Shown: positions 24,315 through 33,123, counted from the stretch's first letter. The stretch: 40,753 nt of DNA from Bradyrhizobium cajani (GCF_009759665.1 NZ_WQNE01000050.1:1-40753), one strand, 5' to 3'. Notes: generated from the letters alone by a model not told the origin. Made by a program: numbers and translations.

Positions 24315-24367
24315 GCGCTAGTATTCTTCTTGTTGGTGTGAGCGTTTCCGGTGCCGGATTAGCACAA

Positions 24368-24958
24368 TCATGCCCGCAGGCGCAGCGCCTCGACCAGCGA
24401 CTTGAACGCACCGGCATATTCCGCGCCTGCCCTTGCGATATCGGCGCGTCCGGCGCAGGCGACCGCGGCTTCCGTCACTGCGCCCAGCAGCAGCCGCGCC
24501 AGCGGCTCGACCGGCTGGCGCGCGATCAGGCCGGCCTCCATCGCAGCCGCGATCGCACGCGGCAGCTTGCCGCCGAAATGCCGGGCATCGATCTCGCGCC
24601 AGCGCTCCCAGCCGAGCACGGCTGGCCCATCGCGCAGGATGATCTGGCCGGTGGGTCCCTTGGCGGTCGCGGCAAAGTAATGCTGCGTGCCGGCGACCAT
24701 CGCGGCGAGCACGTCCTTCTCGGCACGGGCGGCGCTGTCGATCTCGACGACGAGGTCGCGCGAGGCCTGGTCGAATACGGCTTCGAACACCGCCTCCTTG
24801 GTCCTGAAGTGATGATAGACCGCGCCCTTGGCGATGCCGGCGGCGTCGGCGATCTCGTCCATGGTGGTGGCGGCAAAGCCTTGCGTCCCGAACAGGCGGC
24901 GCGCCGCCGTCAGGATCGCTTCCGATGTCGCCGCCCGCCGCTCCGCCTGTTTCGCCAT
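24368..24958 (-). CDS. TetR/AcrR family transcriptional regulator
   Basis: A 196-residue repressor-type protein. The N-terminal helix-turn-helix is RRAATSEAILTAARRLFGTQ then GFAATTMDEIADAAGIAKGA and VYHHFRTKEAVFEAVF (about residues 8-56), a near-perfect TetR_N pattern. The C-terminal ligand-binding half is helical and unspecific. It is divergent from the NTF2-like gene, and the 101 bases between them hold a good promoter and three repeated half-sites, so autoregulation and control of that neighbour are likely. The GMC oxidoreductase follows on the same strand and may be part of the same regulon. The ligand is unknown. Confidence 0.92.
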   Translation of the reverse strand: MAKQAERRAATSEAILTAARRLFGTQGFAATTMDEIADAAGIAKGAVYHHFRTKEAVFEAVFDQASRDLVVEIDSAARAEKDVLAAMVAGTQHYFAATAKGPTGQIILRDGPAVLGWERWREIDARHFGGKLPRAIAAAMEAGLIARQPVEPLARLLLGAVTEAAVACAGRADIARAGAEYAGAFKSLVEALRLRA

Positions 24959-24994
24959 GTATCTCGTCTAGTCCAAATGAGCGCAGGCGGCCAG

Positions 24995-25023
24995 TTGACT
25001 TTTCGACTACCGGTCGGTATTTA
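24995..25023 (+). promoter_or_regulatory. Sigma-70-type promoter for the NTF2-like gene
   Basis: A -35 box TTGACT (24995-25000) and a -10 box TATTTA (25018-25023) are spaced by 17 bases, the optimal distance. The start codon of the gene lies 37 bases after the -10 box. The candidate TetR operator at 25012-25041 overlaps the -10 box. Confidence 0.7.
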
Positions 25024-25041
25024 ACCGACCATCAGTCGGTT
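25012..25041. promoter_or_regulatory. Candidate TetR-family operator with three half-sites
   Basis: Three related seven-base half-sites lie in 30 bases: GGTCGGT (25012-25018), ACCGACC (25024-25030) and GTCGGTT (25035-25041). The first and second form one inverted repeat and the second and third another, so two overlapping palindromes share the central half-site. They cover the -10 region, a position where repressor binding would block transcription. Confidence 0.7.
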
Positions 25042-25059
25042 TTATTCATGAGGTGACCC

Positions 25060-25425
25060 ATGCCGGGCCGTGACATCGTCGAAGCGTTTGCGAAGCGGTT
25101 GGAGGATGGGGACTTCGTCGGCGCGATCGAGGCGTTCTATACGCCTGACGCGGCGACCTATGAGAACGACGCGGCGCCGACGGTCGGACGGGAGAAACTG
25201 GCCGCCAAGGAGCGCGGCGTGCTGGCCGCGTTCAAGGAGGTCAAGGCCGTCCGCATCGGGCCGAGCCTGATCGAGGGCGACAACGTCGCCTCTCGCTGGA
25301 TCTTCAGCTTCACCAACGCCGAAGGCGTCACGCGCACGCTGGAGGAGATCGCCTGGCAGACCTGGCAAGGCGACAAGCTGATCGAGGAGCGGTTCTATTA
25401 CGACCCGAAGCAGCTCGGGCGGTAA
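25060..25425 (+). CDS. NTF2-like (SnoaL-type) small protein
   Basis: A 121-residue protein with the cystatin-like alpha+beta fold of the NTF2/SnoaL superfamily. It begins with the helix IVEAFAKRLEDGDFVGAIEAFY, followed by YTPDAATYENDA and strands such as ASRWIFSFTNAEG and EIAWQTWQGDKLIEERFYYD. Many members are isomerases, hydrolases or ligand-binding proteins, so function cannot be named. The ATG at 25060 has gaggtg six bases upstream. It is divergent from the TetR regulator and its promoter overlaps the likely operator, so it is probably the regulator's main target. Confidence 0.85.
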   Translation: MPGRDIVEAFAKRLEDGDFVGAIEAFYTPDAATYENDAAPTVGREKLAAKERGVLAAFKEVKAVRIGPSLIEGDNVASRWIFSFTNAEGVTRTLEEIAWQTWQGDKLIEERFYYDPKQLGR

Positions 25426-25428
25426 CGC

Positions 25429-25529
25429 TAAAGCGCGATGAGATTGTGAATCGTCATCGCGCTTTAGGTTGTTGTTTGAGCATGATCTTTTCGGAAAACC
25501 GCTACGCACTTTTCCGGATCATGCTTTAG
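25429..25529. repeat. Two-hairpin repeat element, copy 2
   Basis: It has the same structure as the copy at 21584: taaagcgcgatga (25429-25441) pairs with tcatcgcgcttta (25454-25466), and gcatgatc...cggaaaa (25480-25498) pairs with ttttccggatcatgc (25510-25524), ending tttag. It is three bases shorter, and nearly all differences are in the first loop. It lies between the convergent NTF2-like and autotransporter genes, 14 bases from the latter's stop codon. Confidence 0.92.
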
Positions 25530-25542
25530 AGATGCCTGCGCC

Positions 25543-28500
25543 TCACCAGGCGTAGCGCACCACGCCCTTGCCGGCGTAGCTGCGCGTGACGTTGGAGAAC
25601 TCGCCCTCGAACGTGGCAGCGGCCGCCCAGCCGTTCAGCCATCTCTTCTCGGCTGATGCGGTGACCAGTGCAGTCTCCGATGCCATCGCGGCGCCGTTCA
25701 CGACGAAGCTAGCGCCGGGCAAGGTCTGGAACGTGGCCCCGATGGTGCGGTTGGAGTTGAAGTCGTGTGCCCATGCGACACGGCCGCGCAGCGTGACGAT
25801 GCCGTCGCTCTGAGCGAACGCCTTGTCGGTGCGCAGGCCGAGCTCGCTGCGGGTGTCGGTAACGCTCTTGGCGCCATAGGCGAGCGCGAACTGGTTGCTG
25901 CCGCTGATCGCCTGCTCGGCATAGGCCGGCAGGTCGAACGCCGTGACCTGCGCCGCCGCATATGGCGTCAGGCCGATGCCTTGGGAGACGAAGCGATAGC
26001 CGCCCTCGAGCCGGCCTGACCAGGCATTGGCGTTGAACTCGGCGCGCATGCGATCGACGCCGGCGACGGTCACGGTGCGATCGGTGACGATGTCCTGCCA
26101 GCCATAGGCCAGCGCGCCCGTGATGTAGGCGGGGCCTGCGTTGTGGCGGAAGAAGGCACCGGCCTGGAACAGGTCGGAGCGGCCACCGCCGAGATTGTTA
26201 GCGACGGAGAAATTGGTGCCGCCGCCGGCGAGAGCGAAGCCGAGCAGCGTGTCGCGCGACACGCGATAATCAGCGCCGACGGCCGTGCCGTAGAGACTGC
26301 TGGTGGTATTGTTGGAGCCGAGCGCATTGTTGCCGTCGGTCTGCTGCGAACCGCCGAAGCCGGCCGCCCAGACGCTCCAGCGCTGCTCGAAGGCCGGCGC
26401 GACCGGGGCCTTGGTGTAGGCGGCCAGGGCATCTCGCGCGCTGGCCGAACGCCCCTTAACGGTGGCCGCGTAAGCCATGCTCTCTTCGGCATAGGCATTC
26501 GGCGCGCCGACGGCGCTGACGGGATCGCCGCGGCCGGCGACGAACGGATCCGTCATCACGCCCATGAACTGGGTCATCGCGTTGAACGTCGACTGCTGCG
26601 GCGCGCTGCCGACCTCGCCGGAGAGCTGCGTCAGCCCTGATGGCGTCAGGCCGCCGAACGCCATAGGGATCCCACCGGTCGCGTTGAAGAAGTTGACGAT
26701 CGCGTTGCCGACGTTCTGCTGGTTGACGTTCAGGCTGCCCGATGGCGGCGCAAAGTTCAGCACGAGGTTCAGGTAGGCGTGAGTATTGGCTGCGTCGTAG
26801 CTCACGCTGGTGCTGAAGCCCGCGGGCAGGCCAAGGGTGGAGACGGTGGAATTGAACGTTCCGGTGATGCTGCCGGCGGTCAGGATCGTGTATGTCTTGG
26901 CGACATAGCTGCCGGCGGCAAAGTTCGCGCCCAGGGTCGCGCCGCCGAGATTTGCATTGCCGGTCACGATACCGGAGGTGGATGTCGCCGGAGTCACTTC
27001 CACCAGGTAAGTCGAGGCCGCCGCCAGGACGAGGCTTCCCGCGACGGTCATGGACCCGCCGACCACACCTCCGCCGGGCGTGAAGACGCCACCGTTGACG
27101 GTGAGATTCCCGACGGTGCCGACGCCCAGGAGGGAGCCGCTGTTCAATGTCGTCATCGACGAGCTGGCAATCGAGCCATCGACCTTGAGCAGGCCACCGT
27201 TGATCGTGGTCGTTCCGGTGTAGCTGCTGCTGCCCGTCAGCCCCTCTGAGACGCCGCTGGAGATAATCAGATTGCCGCTGCCCTGGATCACGCCGCCAAA
27301 GACCTGCGTGCCGCCGGAGATCGTCAGCGTCTTGGCGCCGAGGTTCACGGCGCTTCCGCTGACACCCGAGAGGCTTGCAACCGAAAGACCGGCAGTGACG
27401 CCGGAGATATTGAGAGTCGCCGCCGCATTGGTGAGGCTTACCGCGCCGCCGATCGTACCGCCAGCGGTCACGAAAACGACGCCGCCGGAGATCGTCATCG
27501 CTCCGCTGATTGCGCCGAAGTTGCTGAAGTTGCCGCCCGAGTTCGACAGCGAAGCGATCGTACCGCCGTTGGATCCCGTATCGGCATTCGACACCGCGCC
27601 GGCCGTGCCGGTCGTATTGTTGAAATTTCCTGAAATGATGGTCACATCGGCCATCGCACCGAGGTTGGTGATCCCGCCGCCGTTGATCGTTGCCGCGCCC
27701 TGCACCTGGCCGGAGGCCTGATTTTGGAAATTGCCCACCCCAACGCTGAGCGTGCTCTCAAACGTACCGCTATTGACCACGGTGGCTGTGGACATGGTCG
27801 CGGCGCCGGAGACCGTTGCGCCGCTCGCGTTGGTGAAATTGCCGCCAGTGATGGTCAGCGTCGTGATCGAACCGCCACTGTTATTATTGAAGATGCCTGC
27901 CGTGTTGGTGACGCCGGCCATCGTGGCCGTGTTGTTCACGGTGCCGCCGTTGTTCGTGGTCGCGCCCTGGACATGACCGCCGCTAGTGTTCGTGAACGTG
28001 CCGCCCGTCACGCTGAGTGTGCTGGAGAACGTGCCGAAGACCGAGTTCGTCACGCTGCCTGCCGAGATCGTCGCCGCGCCGGAGACCGTCCCTTGGTTTC
28101 CGAAGCTGCCGCCATTGTTGTTCAGCGTGGTGATCGATGAGCCGGTGTTGTTGTTGAACGTACCGGAGGTGTTGGTCACACCGGCCATCACGGCATAGTT
28201 GACCATCAAGCCGCCGTTGTTGGTGGTCGCGCCCTGAACCTGGCCAACGCCTGTGTTCTCGAACGTGCCGCCGGTCAGGCTGAGCGTGCTCGCAAGCGTC
28301 CCGGCGTTGTTGATCCAGCCGGACGACAGCGTTGCAGCGCCGGTGACGGTCGCCCCGATGTAATTGGTGAACGCGCCGCCGCCATTGTTGTTCAGCGTCG
28401 TGATCGAGCCGCCGTTCTTATTGTTGAACGTTCCGGAGGTGTTGGTCACGCCGGCCATCGTGGCGTTGTTGTTCACCGTGCCGCCGTTGTTCGTGGTCGC

Positions 28501-29460
28501 ACCCTGGACCTGGCCGCCGGAGTTGTTGGTGAACGTGCCGCCGGTCAGGCCAAGCGTGCTGGAGAAGGTGCCGGCGTTGGTCACGGTGCCGCCGGAGATC
28601 GTCGCCGCGCCGGAGACCGTTGCACCGCTCGCGTTCGCAAACGTGCCGCCATTGTTGTTCAGCGTCGTGATCGAACCGCTGCTGTTGTTGTTGAACGTGC
28701 CGGAGGTGTTGGTCACGCCGGCCATGGTGGCATTGTTGTCCACGGTGCCGCCGTTGTTCGTGGTCGCGCCCTGGACCTGGCCGCCGGCGTAGTTGGTGAA
28801 CGAGCCGCCGGTCAGGCCGAGCGTGCTGGTGATCGTTCCATAGTTGTAAGAGATGCCGGCGGACTGGCTCAGAGAGCCGGTGACGGTGCCATTGTTGCCG
28901 AAGTTGCCGGAGCTGGTGACGTCGCCGACGACGTTGTTGTTGTTCGTGAAGGTCGCGCTGTTCGTGATGGTCGAGGTGAGCGAGCCGCTGTTCACGAGCG
29001 TGCCGGCGGTGATGCTGGTCGTGGTGAACGCGTTGGTCCCGCTCAGCGTCAGCGTGCTGGCGCCGGCCTGCGAGATCCCGGCGCCGGTCATGTTGTTGCT
29101 GATCGAGATGGCCTGGCCGGCATTGGCGTTGTTGACGAGGTTCGGCCCGGCGCCGTTGAAGTTCACGGTCGAGCCCGAAATGGTGTAGCTCTGGGACGTT
29201 GCCGTGAACGTCCATGAGTCCGGCGCGATCGCGGCGGCGCCCGTGCTGACCGCGGTACTTGCCGGGCCAGCGCCGCCATCGCCGAATTGAGCGGCCTGAC
29301 CGACGGCCGTCGGCGGCACGCCATTGGACCAGTTAGTGCCGAGATTGTAGTCGTTTGTGGTGGTGCTGCTGCCCGCGCCACCCCAGATCGATTGCGCCTG
29401 AGCCGGAAGCGAAAACAGGCAGCTCGCCAATGCCGAAGTCGCGAGCAGCAGACGCTTCAT
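25543..29460 (-). CDS. Large autotransporter with internal tandem repeats
   Basis: A protein of about 1305 residues. Residues 1-22 are a signal peptide (MKRLLLATSALASCLFSLPA, ending QAQ). A low-complexity Asn/Gly/Thr/Ser-rich passenger follows, which should fold as a beta-helix. Five tandem modules of about 89-100 residues lie at about 212-668. After them come autotransporter-associated strand repeats (about 720-830) and a linker containing LSGEVGSAPQQSTFNAMTQF. A C-terminal barrel of about 275 residues (from WSVWAAGFGG) ends in YAW, an outer-membrane signal. It is a type Va secreted surface protein, probably an adhesin. I chose the ATG at 29460; 29466 and 29487 are in-frame alternatives. The gene stands alone. 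Confidence 0.92.
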   Translation of the reverse strand: MKRLLLATSALASCLFSLPAQAQSIWGGAGSSTTTNDYNLGTNWSNGVPPTAVGQAAQFGDGGAGPASTAVSTGAAAIAPDSWTFTATSQSYTISGSTVNFNGAGPNLVNNANAGQAISISNNMTGAGISQAGASTLTLSGTNAFTTTSITAGTLVNSGSLTSTITNSATFTNNNNVVGDVTSSGNFGNNGTVTGSLSQSAGISYNYGTITSTLGLTGGSFTNYAGGQVQGATTNNGGTVDNNATMAGVTNTSGTFNNNSSGSITTLNNNGGTFANASGATVSGAATISGGTVTNAGTFSSTLGLTGGTFTNNSGGQVQGATTNNGGTVNNNATMAGVTNTSGTFNNKNGGSITTLNNNGGGAFTNYIGATVTGAATLSSGWINNAGTLASTLSLTGGTFENTGVGQVQGATTNNGGLMVNYAVMAGVTNTSGTFNNNTGSSITTLNNNGGSFGNQGTVSGAATISAGSVTNSVFGTFSSTLSVTGGTFTNTSGGHVQGATTNNGGTVNNTATMAGVTNTAGIFNNNSGGSITTLTITGGNFTNASGATVSGAATMSTATVVNSGTFESTLSVGVGNFQNQASGQVQGAATINGGGITNLGAMADVTIISGNFNNTTGTAGAVSNADTGSNGGTIASLSNSGGNFSNFGAISGAMTISGGVVFVTAGGTIGGAVSLTNAAATLNISGVTAGLSVASLSGVSGSAVNLGAKTLTISGGTQVFGGVIQGSGNLIISSGVSEGLTGSSSYTGTTTINGGLLKVDGSIASSSMTTLNSGSLLGVGTVGNLTVNGGVFTPGGGVVGGSMTVAGSLVLAAASTYLVEVTPATSTSGIVTGNANLGGATLGANFAAGSYVAKTYTILTAGSITGTFNSTVSTLGLPAGFSTSVSYDAANTHAYLNLVLNFAPPSGSLNVNQQNVGNAIVNFFNATGGIPMAFGGLTPSGLTQLSGEVGSAPQQSTFNAMTQFMGVMTDPFVAGRGDPVSAVGAPNAYAEESMAYAATVKGRSASARDALAAYTKAPVAPAFEQRWSVWAAGFGGSQQTDGNNALGSNNTTSSLYGTAVGADYRVSRDTLLGFALAGGGTNFSVANNLGGGRSDLFQAGAFFRHNAGPAYITGALAYGWQDIVTDRTVTVAGVDRMRAEFNANAWSGRLEGGYRFVSQGIGLTPYAAAQVTAFDLPAYAEQAISGSNQFALAYGAKSVTDTRSELGLRTDKAFAQSDGIVTLRGRVAWAHDFNSNRTIGATFQTLPGASFVVNGAAMASETALVTASAEKRWLNGWAAAATFEGEFSNVTRSYAGKGVVRYAW
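27457..28827 (-). repeat. Five tandem coding repeats in the autotransporter passenger
   Basis: Modules of 89, 90, 89, 89 and about 100 residues all start with STLxLTGGxF-like segments. They continue with GQVQGATTNNGG, TMAGVTNTSGTFNN and SITTLNNNGG. In DNA they are about 267-bp units. Modules 1 and 2 are most alike, 3 and 4 are intermediate and 5 is most altered and has an insertion. Confidence 0.88.
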
Positions 29461-30038
29461 TCCCATTCCAGCCACCGGCAATTCCAAAATTCCAAAATTC
29501 GCGCCGAGCTAGAGTAAAGGGAACCTTAAGTTCACACTATGTCCGATGAGCAACACTGCGCGGCAATCGGATACCAGCCGTCGTATTTCGACGCATAAGG
29601 CGCCGATGAGAGCGCGTTCGTGCGCTGGATGAGAACGCGTGACCGATTTGGCGGGGTGACAAGGCTGACGGAGAGCGGCTGCGACTCGAAGCCGCCGGGG
29701 TGGTGACGACGCCTCCCGGACACCGCTGTCATCGCCCGGCTTGACCGGGCGATCCAGTACTCCGAGATGACTGTGATTGAATCGACAGGCCGCGGCGTAC
29801 TGGATGCCCCGGTCAGGCCGGGGCATGGCAGCGGAGTTGGCCGCGATCATGTTTCCCCGCGTTACAGCCGTAACGCGCGGCACCGCATTTGTATCGATTT
29901 GTTATCGATACTGCGCGCGAACACGCAGAAGTGGTCGCGGCGATCGTGGCAGCCAGGGATAATTCATAGTTCGTCAAAGGTTTGCGGCGAATTCTCCGGA
30001 TCGAGCCGGACAATCGGCCCGTGCTGCTAGGCTCCAGA
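29461..30038. other. Intergenic region between autotransporter and GGDEF-EAL genes
   Basis: A divergent intergenic region. It should contain promoters for both genes, but I could not assign boxes confidently. A long palindromic repeat occupies 29725-29832. Short open frames here overlap the repeat and have no recognisable domain. An AT-rich patch around 29885-29960 (atttgtatcgatttgttatc, then ataattcatagttcg) is a reasonable promoter area for the plus-strand gene. Confidence 0.5.
29725..29832. repeat. Long palindromic repeat of the gatccagtac family
   Basis: The left arm gctgtcatcgcccggcttga...gcgatccagtac (29725-29760) and the right arm gtactggatgccccggtcag...gcatggcagc (29797-29832) are largely complementary. 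Each arm also folds on its own. Parts of this element occur in the repeats at 8515 and 40319. Confidence 0.8.
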
Positions 30039-32000
30039 ATGCGGACCCAACTGACCTCTTATTTCGCGCGGCTGTTTGCCGGCGATCTGTCGGCCTTTGG
30101 CGGTCCCGCAACCGACGAGACCGTGGCCGGCCATATCCGCGCCGAACAGATGTCGCTGGTGCTCGGCTATTCCGTCGGCATCATGCTCGCCAATGCCTGC
30201 AACGCCGTCGTGCTGGCGATCGCGCTGTGGCAGTCGCCCGACCGGATGTTCGCCCTGATCTGGGCGGCCGCGGTGGCTTGCGCCGCAATCGCATTCGGCC
30301 TGCAATCCCACGCCGCGCGCCGCGTCACCAAGCCGCAATTCGTCTCGCGCCGCGCCATGCACAGGCTGGTGCGCAATGCTTTCTTCCTTGGTGCCGCCTG
30401 GGGAATCGTTCCGGTCGCCTTCTTCGCCAATGCCTCGACCGGCGGACAGCTCGTCATCACCTGCCTCTGCTCGGGCATGCTGGCCGGCGGCGCGCTGGCC
30501 TTCGCCACGATCCCGATCGCAGCGATCGCGTTCACGGCGCCCATCTTCGTCGGTATCGCCATCTGCCTCGGCAGGAATGGCGATCTGGCCTTCCTGCTGA
30601 TTGCCTTTCTCGTCGTGGTCTACGGCAGCGTTCTGCTGCGCGGCGTGTTCGTCAATTCCTTCTCGTTCGCGCGGCGCGTGATGCAGCAGGTCGAGGCGGA
30701 ACGTACCGTGCGGCAGGATCCCCTCACCCAACTGCCCAATCGCGTCGCCTTCAACGAGACGCTCGATGCCGCCTTGCGGCGGCTCGCCCTGTCCGGCGAG
30801 GAATTTGCGGTGCTGCTGCTCGATCTCGATCGCTTCAAGGAGGTCAACGACCAGCTCGGACACCCCGCCGGCGACGAATTCCTGGTCCAGGTCGCAAGCC
30901 GCCTGCAACGCTGCACGCGCGCAGCCGAACATGTCGCGCGCATCGGCGGCGACGAGTTCGCGCTGGTGATGACCAACGTGGCGCGGCCGGAAGATGCGCT
31001 CGAGATCGCCGAGCGTTTCGTCGCGGCCTTCACTGATCCGTTCCCGATCGAGGGCCGCCAGATCGTCGGCGCGACCAGTGTCGGGATCGTGCTGGCGCCG
31101 CGCGACGGCAGCACGCCGCTCGACGTCATGAAGAACGCCGATGCCGCGCTCTACCGCGCCAAGAAGGCGGGCCCCGGCACGGTCTGCTTCTTCGAGGCCA
31201 GCGACGACAGGGTGTCCCGCGACCGCAAGGCGCTGCAATCGGACCTCGAGGGTGCCATCGCCGGGAATGAGCTGTTCCTGGTGTTTCAGCCGTTCCTCGA
31301 CCTCGGCAACAACCGGATCACCGGCTTCGAGGCGCTGCTGCGCTGGCAGCACCCGCAGCGCGGACTGGTGCCGCCCAGCGAGTTCATCCCGATCGCCGAG
31401 GAGACCGGGCTGATCCACGAGATCGGCGAATGGGTGATCCGGCGCGCCTGCGCAACGCTTTCGGACTGGCCGGAGGACGTCAGGGTCGCCGTGAACTTCT
31501 CCGCCGCGCAGTTTCACAATACGACCGTCCTCCAGACCATCGTGCAGGCGCTCGGCGACGCCAAGATCGCTCCGCACCGGCTGGAGATCGAGATCACGGA
31601 GTCGATGCTGCTGTCGAAATACGGCTCTGCCGTCACGATCCTGAACGCGCTGCTGGAACTCGGCGTCACCGTGGCGCTCGACGATTTCGGCACCGGCTTC
31701 TCTTCGCTCACCTATCTGCGCAAGCTGCCGTTCAGCCGCATCAAGATCGACCAGTCCTTCATCCGCGACATGCTGGTGCAGCCGGATTGCGCCGCGATCG
31801 TGAAGTCGGTGATCTCGCTGGCACGCGACCTCGACATCGGCGTTGTCGCCGAGGGCGTCGAGACCGCCGACCAGCTCGAATATCTGCGCCAGATCAGTTG
31901 CGACGAGGTGCAGGGCTATCTGATCAGCCGGCCGGTATCGGCCGACGGCGTGCTGGCGCTGCTCGAGACGAAGAAGTATCGGGCGATCTACGCGGCGTAG
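30039..32000 (+). CDS. Membrane GGDEF-EAL bifunctional c-di-GMP protein
   Basis: A 653-residue protein. Five or six hydrophobic helices at about residues 40-205 form an unnamed membrane sensor. The GGDEF domain (about 225-385) has an intact catalytic motif GGDEF at 303-307. The position of the inhibitory I-site is RAAE (294-297) instead of RxxD, so product inhibition may be lost. The EAL domain (about 400-645) retains FEALLRW, NFSAAQF, EITES, ALDDFGTGFSSL, KIDQSFI and VVAEGVET, that is, the metal ligands and the catalytic glutamate. Both making and breaking c-di-GMP are therefore possible. The ATG at 30039 is chosen; the frame stays open to 29982. A palindromic repeat follows. Confidence 0.92.
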   Translation: MRTQLTSYFARLFAGDLSAFGGPATDETVAGHIRAEQMSLVLGYSVGIMLANACNAVVLAIALWQSPDRMFALIWAAAVACAAIAFGLQSHAARRVTKPQFVSRRAMHRLVRNAFFLGAAWGIVPVAFFANASTGGQLVITCLCSGMLAGGALAFATIPIAAIAFTAPIFVGIAICLGRNGDLAFLLIAFLVVVYGSVLLRGVFVNSFSFARRVMQQVEAERTVRQDPLTQLPNRVAFNETLDAALRRLALSGEEFAVLLLDLDRFKEVNDQLGHPAGDEFLVQVASRLQRCTRAAEHVARIGGDEFALVMTNVARPEDALEIAERFVAAFTDPFPIEGRQIVGATSVGIVLAPRDGSTPLDVMKNADAALYRAKKAGPGTVCFFEASDDRVSRDRKALQSDLEGAIAGNELFLVFQPFLDLGNNRITGFEALLRWQHPQRGLVPPSEFIPIAEETGLIHEIGEWVIRRACATLSDWPEDVRVAVNFSAAQFHNTTVLQTIVQALGDAKIAPHRLEIEITESMLLSKYGSAVTILNALLELGVTVALDDFGTGFSSLTYLRKLPFSRIKIDQSFIRDMLVQPDCAAIVKSVISLARDLDIGVVAEGVETADQLEYLRQISCDEVQGYLISRPVSADGVLALLETKKYRAIYAA

Positions 32001-32010
32001 GTTTTTGTGC

Positions 32011-32130
32011 GGCCATCCTTCGAGACGCCCGCCTTTGGCGGGCTCCTCAGGATGAGGCCTTGCGTTGCGGCCCGAATGTTAGACCCTCATGGTGAGGAGC
32101 GCCGAAGGCGCGTCTCGAACCATGAAGGCC
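32011..32130. repeat. Long imperfect palindromic repeat
   Basis: The left part (ggccatccttcgagacgccc...gctcctcaggatgagg) is largely the inverse of the right part (ccctcatggtgaggagcgcc...gtctcgaaccatgaaggcc). Each half has its own small hairpin, cgcctttggcg and gcgccgaaggcgc. It lies between the convergent GGDEF-EAL and reductase genes. Confidence 0.78.
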
Positions 32131-32142
32131 GATAATGCCGCC

Positions 32143-33123
32143 TCAGATCGCATCCGCCCGCAGCAGCGTGTCCACGGTGATGGTGCCCCTCGCGCGCGAA
32201 ACGCAGGCGCAGATCTTCTGGTTGCTTTGCTTCTGATGATCGCTGAAGAAGACGTCGCGATGGTCGATCTCGCCGTCGACCTCGACCACGTCGATGGCGC
32301 AGAGGCCGCATTCGCCGCGCTTGCAATCGTACATCACGTCGTGGCCGCTGGCGTTGAGGACGTCGAGCATCGAGCGCTCGCGCGGGATTTCGAGCTCGAC
32401 ATCGGAGCCCTTCAGGCGCACGCGGAACGTCTCGGTCGGCAGCGTGCCGCTTGAGCCGAAGGTCTCGTAGCGGAGCTCGGGAAGCGGATGGCCCGCACCA
32501 ATCCAGGCGTGGCGCGCGGCATCCAGCATCCGCATCGGGCCGCAGAACAGCGCGAGCGCGCCCTGGGGTAACGAAGCGAACAGCGCGTCGAGATCGAGCC
32601 GCTTGCCTTCGTCGCTGGCATGAACGACCAGGCGGTCGCCGAGCATCGTGGCGAGATCGTCGAGATAGGCGGCCTCGCTGCGCGAGCGCACGGCATAGTG
32701 CAGCGTGACGTCAGCGCCGCGCCGCGCCAGTGCCTGCGCCGCGCCGAGGATCGGCGTGATGCCGATGCCGCCGGCGATCAGGCAATAGTTGTCGCGGGCC
32801 CAATCGACCGCGAGCAGCGAGGCCGGCTGCGTGATGTCGAGCCGCGCGCCCGGCTGCAATGACCACATGTAGCGCGAGCCGCCGCGGGAATCCTCGGCGC
32901 GGCGGACCGCGATCCTGAGGCCGTGCGACGAGGCTTCGCCGACCAGCGAATAGGACCGCGTCTCCGGCAGGCCGTCGATGGTGACGCTCACATTGATGTG
33001 GCTGCCGACCGGATAGGCAGCACCGTCGAACTGGTCGGGACGGATCAGGAACTCGCGAATGCCGGGCGCAAGATCGCGCGTCGAGGCGAGCGTCGCCGGA
33101 ATCCAGGTTTCGATGAAGCGCAT
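32143..33123 (-). CDS. VanB/PDR-type ferredoxin reductase of a Rieske oxygenase
   Basis: A 326-residue reductase with three domains. The FMN/FAD-binding barrel comes first (about residues 1-100, with RSYSLVGEA and a basic tail). The NAD-binding domain follows (LIAGGIGITPILGAAQALA, residues about 110-225). A C-terminal plant-type [2Fe-2S] domain has CKRGECGLC and a last cysteine in QKICACVSRA. This is the order in phthalate dioxygenase reductase and VanB. It passes electrons from NADH to the Rieske oxygenase encoded two genes upstream. The ATG at 33123 fits the family N-terminus; the frame is open upstream as a shadow of the regulator gene. The gap to the GntR gene is 11 bases, so they are co-transcribed. 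Confidence 0.92.
   Translation of the reverse strand: MRFIETWIPATLASTRDLAPGIREFLIRPDQFDGAAYPVGSHINVSVTIDGLPETRSYSLVGEASSHGLRIAVRRAEDSRGGSRYMWSLQPGARLDITQPASLLAVDWARDNYCLIAGGIGITPILGAAQALARRGADVTLHYAVRSRSEAAYLDDLATMLGDRLVVHASDEGKRLDLDALFASLPQGALALFCGPMRMLDAARHAWIGAGHPLPELRYETFGSSGTLPTETFRVRLKGSDVELEIPRERSMLDVLNASGHDVMYDCKRGECGLCAIDVVEVDGEIDHRDVFFSDHQKQSNQKICACVSRARGTITVDTLLRADAI

Noticed and set aside
22209..24341. Plus-strand frame of 710 residues opposite hemC and the GMC oxidoreductase
   Set aside because: Low-complexity charged translation with no recognisable motif, spanning two real genes on the other strand.
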